Shown piece by piece: positions 11,295 to 20,685 of a stretch of 64,000 bases of DNA (position 1 is its first letter; the number at the start of each line of letters is the position of its first letter). The DNA lies in contig CM055107.1 of NCBI GenBank assembly GCA_029204225.1, positions 8,026,472 through 8,090,471 of the forward strand. Reading direction: 5' to 3'. This DNA comes from Diphasiastrum complanatum (taxonomy: Eukaryota > Streptophyta > Lycopodiopsida > Lycopodiales > Lycopodiaceae). Below the pieces are notes generated by a model. That model searched no databases, was not told where the DNA came from, and was given only the letters and a program-made list of their open reading frames with translations. The position numbers and the translations under genes are program-made.

Positions 11295-11949
11295 TGTGAA
11301 AAATACAGATCCTAAGTGGATCTAAACTCCAAGATCATTGGCTTGAATGCTTGCACTCCAAACTACATAAGCTAGGAATTGGCAACACATTCTATGCTAC
11401 CTAGAATGCAAAGAACTTGATCAAAAAGCATTTATCACAAATGGAAACTTCCATAAACATCAAGTGCGGCCCAAAATAGCATTATACAGTCCATAATACA
11501 TCAGCCTATCACTTTTGGAAAGCACCTAAGATCATACACAATAGCTTGAAGACAATACACACAACAATGCTCTCAATGGAGGAAGAAACAATGACAATGA
11601 TCTATTGATCTCAATGAAGCATACAAAAGGTTTCTCCAACCTGTTCTCCACGACTTCCCTACTATTTATGGATGAGGAAGATGACTCTCTCTCCTCTCTC
11701 TAGAAGGTACTTGACCCTAGATATTCCCTATATAGGAAAAATAGCTAAAAATGGCTTATATGACCAAAATACATCAAAATGGTCTCATTTTGAAGGGTAT
11801 GAAGTTTGACACTTCATCATACTGAAAAAATACAGTAAATAAAAACATTGTGGCCTGGTTCACACGTGCAAAACTCCAGAACCAAAACTATTTACAATTT
11901 TAGCCAATTTAGGCCTCAAACTAGCTAGGAAATGTTGACAATTTTCACA
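11295..11949 (-). repeat. 3' LTR of Copia-A1 (655 bases)
   Basis: It starts TGTGAAAATTG and ends TTTTTCACA on the minus strand, and is nearly identical and equal in length to the A2 LTR at 59510-60164. It contains a TATATAGG TATA box and a CACGTG core at 11863-11868. It is preceded by the purine tract GAAGAGGGAG (11959-11950). Confidence 0.93.
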
Positions 11950-14602
11950 CTCCCTCTTCAACATTGGATGCTAGTTTCAACATAGTCTTTGAGCACATTC
12001 CAAGATTAGATCTATGCATTAAATATAGGTCCTTTCCCAATGGTTTTGTGAAGATATCAGCCACACACTCCTTTGAAGAGACATGTTGAAGCTCCACCTC
12101 TTTGGCAATGACTTGATCTCTCACAAAATGGTGAGCAATCTCAATGTGCTTGCTCCTTGCATGAAAAACAGGATTGCTTGCCAAGCTTTGGGCTGAAAGG
12201 TTATCACAAAGTATGATTGGAGTCTTCTCTGGTTCCAGCAAGTGAAGATCCAATAACATCCTCTTGATCCAAAGAATCTCCTTGGTGCATGTTGTTAATG
12301 CCTTGTACTCGGCTTCGGTGGAAGATAGAGAGATAGTTGGTTGCTTCTTTGATAGCCATGAGACCACTCCATCTCCAAGATAGATTGCAAAGGCACTTGT
12401 TGACTTCCTATCCATTTGATCACCTGCAAAATCTGAATCTGAAAATCCACAAAGGTTAGGTGTAGTACCTCCATACAAGATGCCAAAATCTCTAGATCCC
12501 GAGATGTATCTAAGTACTCTCTTTCCTAGCTTCCAATGAGCCTCACTAGGATCTTGCATAAATTGACTTAGTTTACCAACCACAAAGCTTAGATCAGGTC
12601 TTGTGATGGTTAACCATATAAGAGATCCTATTAGCTTTCTATAGAGAGTAATGTCCTTGAAGGATCTTTCATTACTTCTTGTAGTTAGCTTTACATTTGA
12701 TTCCATAGGAGTAGAAACAACTTTACAATCTTCCATATGAAACCTTTTTAGAATAGAGTTAACATACTTTTCTTGACATATGAATGTAGATTTAGAAGTT
12801 CTAATAATCTCTATTCCTAAGATATAATGAAGTTTACCAAGATCTTGAATTTCAAACTCTCTTTTGAGTGCCATCTTGATTTCATCTATATCTAGATTGT
12901 TACCACCACTTAAGATAATGTCATCAACATAGATCAAAAGTAAAGTGATATCATTTTCATTCAATCTAAAGTAGAGAGAATGATCATACTCACTCATAAC
13001 AAAGTTTTGAGAAAGTAAGAAGGAATTGAGCTTAGCATACCAACTCCTTGGTGCTTGCTTTAGCCCATACAAACTCTTTTGGAGATAGCACACATGATTA
13101 GGCTCATCATGTGAAACATAGCCCTCGGGTTGCTCCATGTAAATATCTTCTTCAAGATCACCATTCAAGAAGGCATTAGTAACATCCATTTGCCACATAT
13201 CCCAATCATAAAGAGTTGCAAGAGAGATTAGGATTCGAATAGTTACCATCTTTGCCACGGGTGCAAAGGTCTCATCATAGTCAATACCATATTCTTGAGC
13301 ATACCCCTTTGCCACCAACCTTGCCTTGTACTTGTTGATTGATCCATCTTGATTTGTCTTGATCTTGAAGATCCACTTACAACCAATTGCCTTCTTGTCC
13401 TTTGGAAGCTTTACCAACCTCCATGTGTTGCTTTTGATGAGTGCTTGATGCTCATGATCCATGGCTTGGATCCATTCCTTCTTTTGAATTGCTTCACCTA
13501 CACAAGTTGGTTCATCAAAAGAGGTAAGAAAAGCAAAGTTAGAGTTGTCCACCACTTGCTTTCCTTTTTCATCATAGGTTAGCCTTGATGGCTTAGCCCT
13601 TTGCCTTTGAGTCTTCCTTGAAGTTTGCTTTGGAGTGGCATCTCCATCTTCATCCAAGACATCTTGCACATCATGATGATTAGTAGGCACATCAACATCA
13701 ACATCAACAACATTGGAAACATTCTCTTCATGAAAGATGACATCCCTACTTATGACAACTTTCTTTGTAGAAGGAATGTACACTTTGTAAGCCTTGCTTA
13801 CTTCACTATAGCCAACAAACACACCCTTCTTTGATGAAGGATCTTCTTTAGTTCTATCATCAAGTGTGATATTGACAAAACATGTACATCCAAAGATCCT
13901 ACAATGCTTGACACTCGGCCTTCTACCATAAAGAACCTCATGAGGAGTTTTACCATCCAAGGAAGCACTTGTCCATCTATTACATAGATAGTTAGCACAT
14001 GCTAAAGCTTCCCCCCAAAAAGACTTAGCAAGATTAGCATGTAGTCTCATTGCCTTGGCACATTCACAAAGGGTTCTATTCTTCCTCTCGGCCACTCCAT
14101 TCTGTTGTGGAGTCCTAGGACTAGACATCTCCCTCTTAATCCCATGTGCTATACAAAAGTCTTTGAACCTATTTGAGGTGTATTCCCCTCCATTATCAGA
14201 TCTTAAGCATTTGATCTTTGTATTGAATTGGTTTTCCATTTCATTCTTGAACTTGACAAATGCAGCAAACACTTCATCCTTACTTTTAAGAAGATAGATC
14301 CAAGTATACCTACTAAAGTCATCAATGAAAGTTGCATACATCTTTGCCCCACCATTGCTAGTTGTACTAGAAGAATGAATATCAGAATGCACAAGTTGAA
14401 AAGCTTCTTTAGATCTAGAAGTAGATCTAGAATAAGCAAGTCTATGAGATTTGGACAAGGCACAATGTTCACAAACACTATTGTTTGCAACAAGACTTTT
14501 AGGGAGACCAAGAACAAGCTCTTTCTTTGCCATTACCTCCAAAGATTTGAAGTTGGGATGGCCCAACCTCTTGTGCCAAACTTCTTGGTTTGTCAATTGC
14601 TC
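11945..14602 (-). pseudogene. Copia-A1 integrase-RT-RNase H frame, gag and protease deleted
   Basis: This is about 885 open codons. The order is GAG-pre-integrase (VWHKRLGHPNF), integrase core (HSDIH, RSDNGGE, QQNGVAERKNR), RT (KARLVAKGYAQEYG, DVTNAFLNG, YVDDIILSG) and RNase H (GFSDSDFAGDQMDRKSTS, LSSTEAEYKAL, SKHIEIAHHF). All catalytic motifs look intact. There is no native start: the frame simply opens at the deletion joint. The TGA stop (11947-11945) lies inside the first bases of the 3' LTR. Matching segments of A2 differ at only a few residues (for example Lys/Glu near 14500), so the deletion is recent. The protein could not be made from its own gag start. Confidence 0.92.
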
Positions 14603-14605
14603 CCC

Positions 14606-14826
14606 TATATAGGAAAAATAGCTAAAAATGGCTTATATGACCAAAATACATCAAAATGGTCTCATTTTGAAGGGTATGAAGTTTGACACTTCATCATACT
14701 GAAAAAATACAGTAAATAAAAACATTGTGGCCTGGTTCACACGTGTGAAACTCCAGAACCAAAACTATTTACAATTTTAGCCAATTTAGGCCTCAAACTA
14801 GCTAGGAAATGTTGACAATATTCACA
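14606..14826 (-). repeat. Truncated 5' LTR of Copia-A1
   Basis: This is the first ~221 bases of the A LTR, ending at the TATATAGG box where the internal deletion begins. It differs from the same part of the 3' LTR at only a few positions, near 14743-14747 and 14818. It contains CACGTG at 14740-14745. Confidence 0.9.
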
Positions 14827-14831
14827 GTGTC

Positions 14832-15345
14832 TACATCTCTTGCCCAACTTGCATCTGAAAAACCACAGAGAATATTGAGTTTGTCGTTTTCGACTCCTCC
14901 ATAACAAATGCAAATGTCCATAGTAGCTCGAAGATATCTCATGACTCTGATAAGAGCCTTCCAATGTGTTACACCAGGATTGGTCATATACTGACTCAAG
15001 GAGCTGACTTCAAAAGCTATGTCTGGTCTTGTACAAATCATCACGTAGATAAGAGATCCTATTATCAAATGATAAGGGTACTCAGGCATCTGCTCCTTCT
15101 CTTTGATTGTTTGGGGACACTGGTCATTCGACATCTTGACTCCTGGATCCATTGGTGAGAGAGCTAATTTGCAATTCATCAGATTATATCTGATTAAGAC
15201 ATTGTGAATGTATCTTTGTTGGGAAATATAGATCAACTTCTATTTTTTGTCTCTTTGGATTTGAATACCTAGACAGTAATGAGCTTCACCCAGATCGACC
15301 ATGTCGAATTCAGAAGATAGCATTGTCTTAGCTTCCTTTATCAAA
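14832..15345 (-). pseudogene. Copia-B RT tail and start of RNase H
   Basis: The frame gives EFDMVDLGEAHYCLGIQIQR and IYISQQRYIHNVLIRYNL. A CTRPDIAFEVSSLSQYM block and CGFSDASWARDVDT follow, where the A1 insertion interrupts RNase H. A stop lies near 15240. The RT catalytic YVDD region is absent, because at about 15345 the sequence passes straight into gag. The element had therefore lost protease, integrase and most of RT before A1 landed in it. Confidence 0.8.
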
Positions 15346-15716
15346 TCGATACTGAGTGATGAGATGGCTCGAGACACATTCTGCTTCAGACATCTTTATG
15401 TTGAAGAATTTCTTTCTCAAATGTAATTTGGATGTGGTATCCTTGATACCATGGAGAGTTGCTAGGATGTCCCATGCATCCTTAGCAGTCTGAACAACAC
15501 TTATGTGAATGATTTGAGTGTCTCTGATGTTGAGAGTGATGTAGGCAAATGCCTTGCCATCTTTTAGTCACCATTTGGTGATAGTGGCTGCATCCCCCTC
15601 TGGTTTAACCTCTATGCCATCAACGATGTCCCATAGTTCCTTGGCTAATAGTATGGTCTTCATTTTGAGCTTCCAGAGATGGTAGTTCAAAATGAAAAAC
15701 TAGTAGGTAGATCCAT
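15346..15716 (-). pseudogene. Copia-B gag N-terminal fragment
   Basis: From ATG 15716 the translation begins MDLPTSFSF. After a frameshift it reads NYHLWKLKMKTILLAKELW, DGKAFAYITLNIRDTQI and KDAWDILATLHGI, typical of the copia gag (DUF4219/UBN2-like) capsid region. It contains at least one frameshift and one stop, and is fused to RT coding at about 15345 by a large internal deletion. Confidence 0.75.
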
Positions 15717-15846
15717 TTTGGTGAGTGAAATCGTTGGTAGATACAATGATTTCAGAATACTGTTGGCTGCGCGCTTGCTAGAACAACGACTTGGTAGAGA
15801 CAAGTCTTGATAATCCACAGATAATGTGTAGATTTTTGAACTGCCC

Positions 15847-15858
15847 GCTCTGATACCA
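15847..15858 (-). promoter_or_regulatory. Primer binding site (initiator Met-tRNA) of Copia-B
   Basis: TGGTATCAGAGC on the minus strand directly follows an LTR ending ...TTACGACA. Confidence 0.85.
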
Positions 15859-16330
15859 TGTCGTAAATTTATGGTATTGGTAGCGGAAGACTGAGCGCGT
15901 GTGGTGCGTGGATTAGAAGCACCACAGTTAGCAGCAGAATGTTCAAAATTAAGGAATAAAGAAATGCGCAATGGAACAACAACTGAGTGGAGACAAAATG
16001 TAATCTGATTTGAGTACAAAATGTAATCTGATTTGAGTACAACACAAAGAGTACAATCGCAAGAAGTGAAAACTTCAGCTGGTTGAGCGTGATAACGTTG
16101 GCTATAGAGTGAGAACTTCGATCGTTGTGTGTGATAACACATGCAACAAAACTATCTGAAGGAATTGATAGAAACAATTATCAGATGTTTTTTTTGGATA
16201 TCAGTTGAATCCTTGAAGAAGTTTTCTGATGAAGATACTTATCTTGATATACTCAAAATATCTACAACTACTTCTTCTACAGTTATTACAACCGCCTCAT
16301 AACTACAACTATATGTACAATGTAGGCGGA
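15859..16330 (-). repeat. 5' LTR region adjoining the Copia-B priming site
   Basis: The 3' end (CA at 15859-15860) is set by the priming site; the 5' end is not resolved. It contains a 23-base direct repeat (GTACAAAATGTAATCTGATTTGA-like) at about 15992-16037. It shows no clear match to the presumed 3' LTR at 10840, so the two may come from different elements. Confidence 0.5.
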
Positions 16331-16799
16331 TTGTCAATGCGAAGTCTTTGGGTCGAATTTTAGACTGACAATATTGAACTTTACAAAGTATCGAAAAAAT
16401 ATATACAAAGTATCAATTTTTACACTGGGTCAAAAATGCTGGAAAGTAAGCCCACAGTTTTCTCCATGGTGAATGACTAATTTCTATTTCATGATTCTTC
16501 CTACATGTTTATTGATCATTAAGGCTAGGGTCAGGTGAAACCAACTTTGGTTCTACGTCTGCTCATCTGATACCTGCAAGAATCACAAACTTAGATAGCC
16601 AATTTATTTGAAGAATGTCTACAACGGGCTTCCGGCTAATCTCCAGCAAAGGGTAACCAATCCTGTCATAATTTCAAGGTTCAGATGTCAAGTCTAATAA
16701 CTTGAAGTCATTGAAGACTTGGCCATCTTCAAAGACTTCCACAAAACTTGACATCTGAAATAAGTATGTAGTAATACATTACATTTTCAACAGTCTGTA
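16331..16799. other. Unassigned AT-rich sequence
   Basis: No coding frame or clear repeat boundary is seen. It lies between two Copia LTR regions. Confidence 0.35.
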
Positions 16800-17812
16800 G
16801 AAATACACTATGTTTTCAACAGCTTCGACTTTTTCACATTTCCTCGAAATGAGAAAACTTGCGTAGTTCAAAAGTTTAACTATTTTTAACACACCTTCGG
16901 CTTTTTGCGAAAAATGCGAAGAGAGAGAAAATTTCCGAAGGTCATCTATTTTCATGAGTTAAATTGTTTTAAAGACACCTTCGCCTTTTTAAGAGCACCT
17001 TTAGTTTTAGCAAAAAATGCGAAGAGAGAGAAAATCTCAAAGGTCGTCTAAAATAAACGAGGAACGTTCCAACGATGTCCTCGTCCACGTCAACAATGAT
17101 GATTCATTGACCATATACTCTATGTACAATTGTCACAAAAGCCACATACTTCCAAGTACAATGGCTTTCATAATTAGGTGATAATCATTCAATGTAATTA
17201 ATACACAGATAAAATCTATAAATAGATCATCCAAGCACATAGTAGTGATTGCTCTGTCTATGAGACACATTATTTAAGCCTTCCAATTGCGTCGTCATTT
17301 TAGGTTGTAATTGCTATTTGTATTGTGCTTCAGTGTAATATAGCAACATCATGTTTTTATCTGTGTACAATGTAGATGAATGCTTGTTGTGCTTGAATGC
17401 ACTTTCATTGCTGTTTAATCATGCTTGTTTATTCACTCTGATCAGAACACGGACGTCTATGGCTCCTCAATTTCTGATCAGACGATGGCTGTCTTTGATG
17501 CTTGAGGAACTCACGATATCATACTGCTCTTTCATTAATTTTAAAACTATACTTCACATTGGATCTGATTTCAGTAGTACCACGTACAAACCATCTCTAA
17601 TCTCTTCGGTGGACTGTACTCTTGTTTTAGAGTGTGAATTGCTTTTTAAGATCTTGTTGGGCAATCTGAACACCTAAAGCTGTGATTACATTTATCATAA
17701 GTTATCTATTGGACTGTTTTTGCATTTAGCAGCCGATTAGAATGGGAGAGCTGTTCCGCAATATTCTTGCTCTCTTCTTCGTTCATTTTCTTCTATGTCC
17801 CTTGCCCCATCA
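16800..17812 (+). repeat. LTR-like region upstream of a Copia priming site, with internal tandem repeat
   Basis: The right end is set by the priming site at 17816-17827, with CATCA just before it; the left end is uncertain. Within it a ~125-base unit is repeated imperfectly (about 16890-16945 and 16970-17045). Each copy carries GCGAAGAGAGAGAAAAT and an ACCTTCG/CGAAGGTC pair. TATA-like AATAAATCT-type sequences are present, but no promoter can be fixed. Confidence 0.45.
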
Positions 17813-17815
17813 GAT

Positions 17816-17827
17816 TGGTATCAGAGC
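17816..17827 (+). promoter_or_regulatory. Primer binding site of Copia-G
   Basis: TGGTATCAGAGC lies 53 bases before a copia gag start. Confidence 0.85.
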
Positions 17828-17879
17828 TTACTTCAAATAAACCAAGAGATTAAGTTTGTTCTATTTGTATACTGTTATC

Positions 17880-18235
17880 ATGTCTCATATAGGTAGCTCC
17901 TCATCTTCATCACTCAGTGAAGCTAGAGTCATTGACAAGTTCAATGGTTCTAACTTCTACATTTGGAAGTTAAAACTTAGAATGATGTTGATAGATAGAG
18001 ATCTTTGGGATGTAGTAGAAGGTGCAGACTTGAAACCAGAAGATGGTGATCAAGCAAAGGCCCGAAGGATCAAAGATCAGAAGGCCTTAGCATGTATCAC
18101 ACTCAATCTGGCCGATTCCCAAATATCTCACGTTACCACGTGCAAAACATTGAAGGAAGCACTAGACTTGTTATGAAGTCTTTATGAGACTCACGTTTGA
18201 GAGTTCGAGGTCTATGGTCATCAAAGAGCGAGAAG
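17880..18235 (+). pseudogene. Copia-G gag N-terminal fragment
   Basis: From ATG 17880 (MSHIGSSSSSSLSEARV) the frame gives KFNGSNFYIWKLKLRMMLID and RDLWDVVEG, then KDQKALACITLNLADSQI. This is the typical N-terminal copia gag fold region. A stop at about 18174 interrupts it, followed by SLYETHV. After about 18235 homology is lost. No zinc knuckle, protease or pol follows, so it is a truncated remnant attached to the priming site at 17816. Confidence 0.8.
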
Positions 18236-19388
18236 TAGAGAACTAGTGCATTGTTTTAGGCATACGAAGGCTTGTCGAGCTCAATATTGGGATTCTTAGC
18301 CTATGCATAAGAACATACAGGTAAAAAGTGAGCAAAATGTAAGAATTTTGTAGTTGGTACTTGAAAAAGAAAAGGTGAGGGTTACGGCTTTTTCGCAAAA
18401 GCAATAATAATTTTACCATATGTGCATCATTTTGGATGTCGTAAGGATAGGGAGGCAGTTGTACTAGGTCACTAAACAACCACGAAGAGGATGAAGTAGT
18501 AGTTTTAAGTGGCCATTGGCCTGAGGGAGGCTTGTGAGCATGAAGTTTGATTGTTGTTGAATTTCTATCCTCTCCATCCCTTATCTCGTTGCTAATCTAG
18601 ATCCATCCATTCTGTATGTAAATACCTATACAGTCTATAGAAATACTCTATGTCTAAATACAAGCTTTTGAAGTCGTCACAAGGCCTCGCAAGAAGATCA
18701 TTTGAGGTCAATAATGGTCTTCCCAAAATGTTCATAAATATCGCAAGGCACCGCAAGAGCCTTACTTGCAGCCAATAACAAAGGCTAGTTCAAAGGCCTC
18801 ACTCTTGGAGTTAATCTTCACTCCTACTCACCTCAATTAATTTCTTGAGCACTATGTATTCTCTCTCTACATCGACAATAGTCTTACTCGCATAAGTCGA
18901 ACAGTTTGTACACTAACTTTGAAGCAAAGTAGGATCGACGTCGACTTCACCGACTCAACCGAAGTCTATCGACGACTTCAACTCCATTGGCATCTTCTCA
19001 AGGGAGAACAAGTCAACTCGACTCATTTGACACCTTCGACGATTGTCGACTACCACTATTCAAAATGGAGCTCATTGTCTACTCTATACAGTGCAAACTA
19101 CGTCACCATTCACTGTGCAATAACCGCATCACTTCACGACGGTTACCCGCACATTTCTAATCTTCACGACTACTACAACTGATGTGTATATACATACAAT
19201 AATTTAGTAACTAATAGATGATGATTCATACCAGAGAAATTCAGTCAATAATCAGTGGTAGCGTGAATCAGAGTTCCTCCATGAACTCCTTTGTATTAGA
19301 CTATCTGATTCCATGGGATCAGAGATTTTAGAGAGAGTGAAAGTAATTCAAAAGTAGATATCACAGCACGTAGTGTGCTACTACAGTG
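18236..19388. other. Non-coding, repeat-derived sequence
   Basis: No gene is supported. The block at about 18551-18660 (TATCCTCTCCATCC ... TAATCTAGATCCAT) is repeated in decayed form at about 19943-20050. From 18930 to 19170 the pentamer TCGAC and its relatives are strikingly frequent. Confidence 0.4.
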
Positions 19389-19524
19389 TGTTAGAAAGTG
19401 TCAAGGCTACAGCCCTTGCACAACACTCTAGGAACACAAATGGATAAGTAGCTTAGTGGTAGAGCACCCCACTGGAATGGGGGAGGTCCTAGGTTCAATC
19501 CTTAGCCCGAAAAAAATCTTCACA
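19389..19524 (+). repeat. Short TRIM-like LTR carrying a tRNA-like sequence, copy 1
   Basis: TGTTAGAAAG ... TCTTCACA is about 136 bases and is followed at once by TGGTATCAGAGC. It aligns over its whole length with the 144-base LTR at 34443-34586: TGTT(A/G)GAA start, CACTCTAG block, tRNA-like core, CA end, priming site. Terminal-repeat retrotransposons in miniature (TRIMs) have LTRs of this size. No second LTR copy is visible here, so this is a solo 5' end or a decayed element. Confidence 0.6.
19442..19510 (+). other. tRNA-like sequence inside the short LTR, copy 1
   Basis: It has an A-box-like TAGCTTAGTGG with a D-arm GCTT..GAGC. An anticodon-arm-like segment has stem CCCCA/GGGGG and loop CTGGAAT. 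The B-box-like GGTTCAATCC is one base short of GGTTCGAATCC. Variable region and T-stem spacing are tRNA-like. Acceptor pairing is poor, so it is not a functional tRNA. By comparison with copy 2 the ancestral anticodon was probably GGT (Thr). Confidence 0.6.
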
Positions 19525-19536
19525 TGGTATCAGAGC
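19525..19536 (+). promoter_or_regulatory. Primer binding site after short LTR copy 1
   Basis: TGGTATCAGAGC immediately follows the LTR-ending CACA. Confidence 0.85.
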
Positions 19537-20685
19537 TTGTGTTGCAGGTTATGAAAGGATCATTCACATTTATCAAAGATTTGGAGGAGCTTCTATCTCT
19601 AGAGCATGCTAGAATAGTTTCTACTCAAAAATCAAGAATTTTGCATATGTAGAATTGATCTTTCGTAGATCCAAACTCAATTTAGGTTTATGAACTTGAG
19701 GAATTCCGATTTCACACTTGGCTTACTAAAATTGGTTGATTTTTGATGCATTAGAAAGTCTTCGTTGGAGGCTACAAGATTCAATATCAACTTTGTTGCA
19801 ATTGCATGTAGAAATTGGAAGATTCATTTTTTTTTGTAATTTTGTCAAAACTCTAATTGTGATTGGATCTCTATTTTTTGAGGTTGCATAATGTGAGATC
19901 CCAGCTTCTTTATGATGTCCTTTGGTATTTGTGCATAGCAATGTTGGATTCCTATCCTCTCCATCCCTATCTCTTAGCTAATCTAGATCCATTCATTTAT
20001 TATAAAGATTTGTACAGTCGCATACTCTACATAAATATGTATGTTTTTGAACAATCTTCCAAAATACACAAAAATTGCAAACATATATCAATATGACAAG
20101 CTTCTAATCGACACTCATCAAATCTGCTCTGATCGATCATGTCGAAGACACTCGACTCGACAATTGTCGAAGCTGCTAAAGTTGATATCCTATTGAGTCA
20201 ACTATCTATCTTCATGCCCATGATTTTCATAGAATCTCTAACAAAATAGATTCAGCTCAATAGCGACTGCTAACAACATGTAGTGCCTTAATATCTAGAT
20301 TGTAAATCTATCCATTAGGCATTCTTGTAATTGTAGTGCTACCATGTATAAATTATGAAAGTACTGTACTTTAGGACCATAAGTGGATCTTAGAAAGATC
20401 CCCAAGGTTGATTGGATGCTTGCTTAACAATCTATCAAAAATCTAGTCATACAAATGTTGATCTAGATTGGCAATTTGACAAATAGGCAAGATTCATTAG
20501 ATTGTTGGTAGATCATAGGTTGATCAAGATTTCTTCATTCTATGTGTTGATTTGCTAGTGATAAGTGCTAGAAGAGAATTGAGAGGTTCCATATCTTGAT
20601 TTCTTTTTGGAAACATTTGTTGTATTTCAAAAGAGTGCTTTGTGCATTAGAACAGGTTGAAAGAGAAAGACCAGGTCATTGCAAC
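19537..20685. other. Non-coding sequence with LTR-like segment
   Basis: No gene is supported. The part at 20358-20510 resembles 9030-9200 and probably represents LTR/leader sequence ahead of Copia-F. A 19943-20050 block repeats 18551-18660. Confidence 0.4.

Larger units (their letters stand above)
11295..14826 (-). mobile_element. Copia-A1, internally deleted LTR retrotransposon with target duplication
   Basis: This minus-strand element has a complete 655-base 3' LTR (11295-11949), an open integrase-RT-RNase H frame and only the first ~221 bases of the 5' LTR (14606-14826). Its outer ends are intact: GTGTC at 11290-11294 is repeated at 14827-14831 as a perfect 5-bp target duplication. Against sister A2, the missing block runs from about 59734 to 62631 in A2 coordinates (rest of LTR, priming site, leader, gag, protease; about 2.9 kb). 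The joint lies in a run of four G/C bases at 14602-14605, consistent with microhomology-mediated deletion. It cannot reverse-transcribe on its own. Confidence 0.9.

Noticed and set aside
13349-13834. Plus-strand open frames of 69-77 codons within Copia-A1, and their mirror images at 63401-63886
   Set aside because: They are antisense shadows of the integrase-RT frame and occur identically in both copies because the DNA is the same.
18919-19182. 87-codon plus-strand frame
   Set aside because: It covers the TCGAC-rich stretch; repetitive composition, no recognisable domain and no start context.
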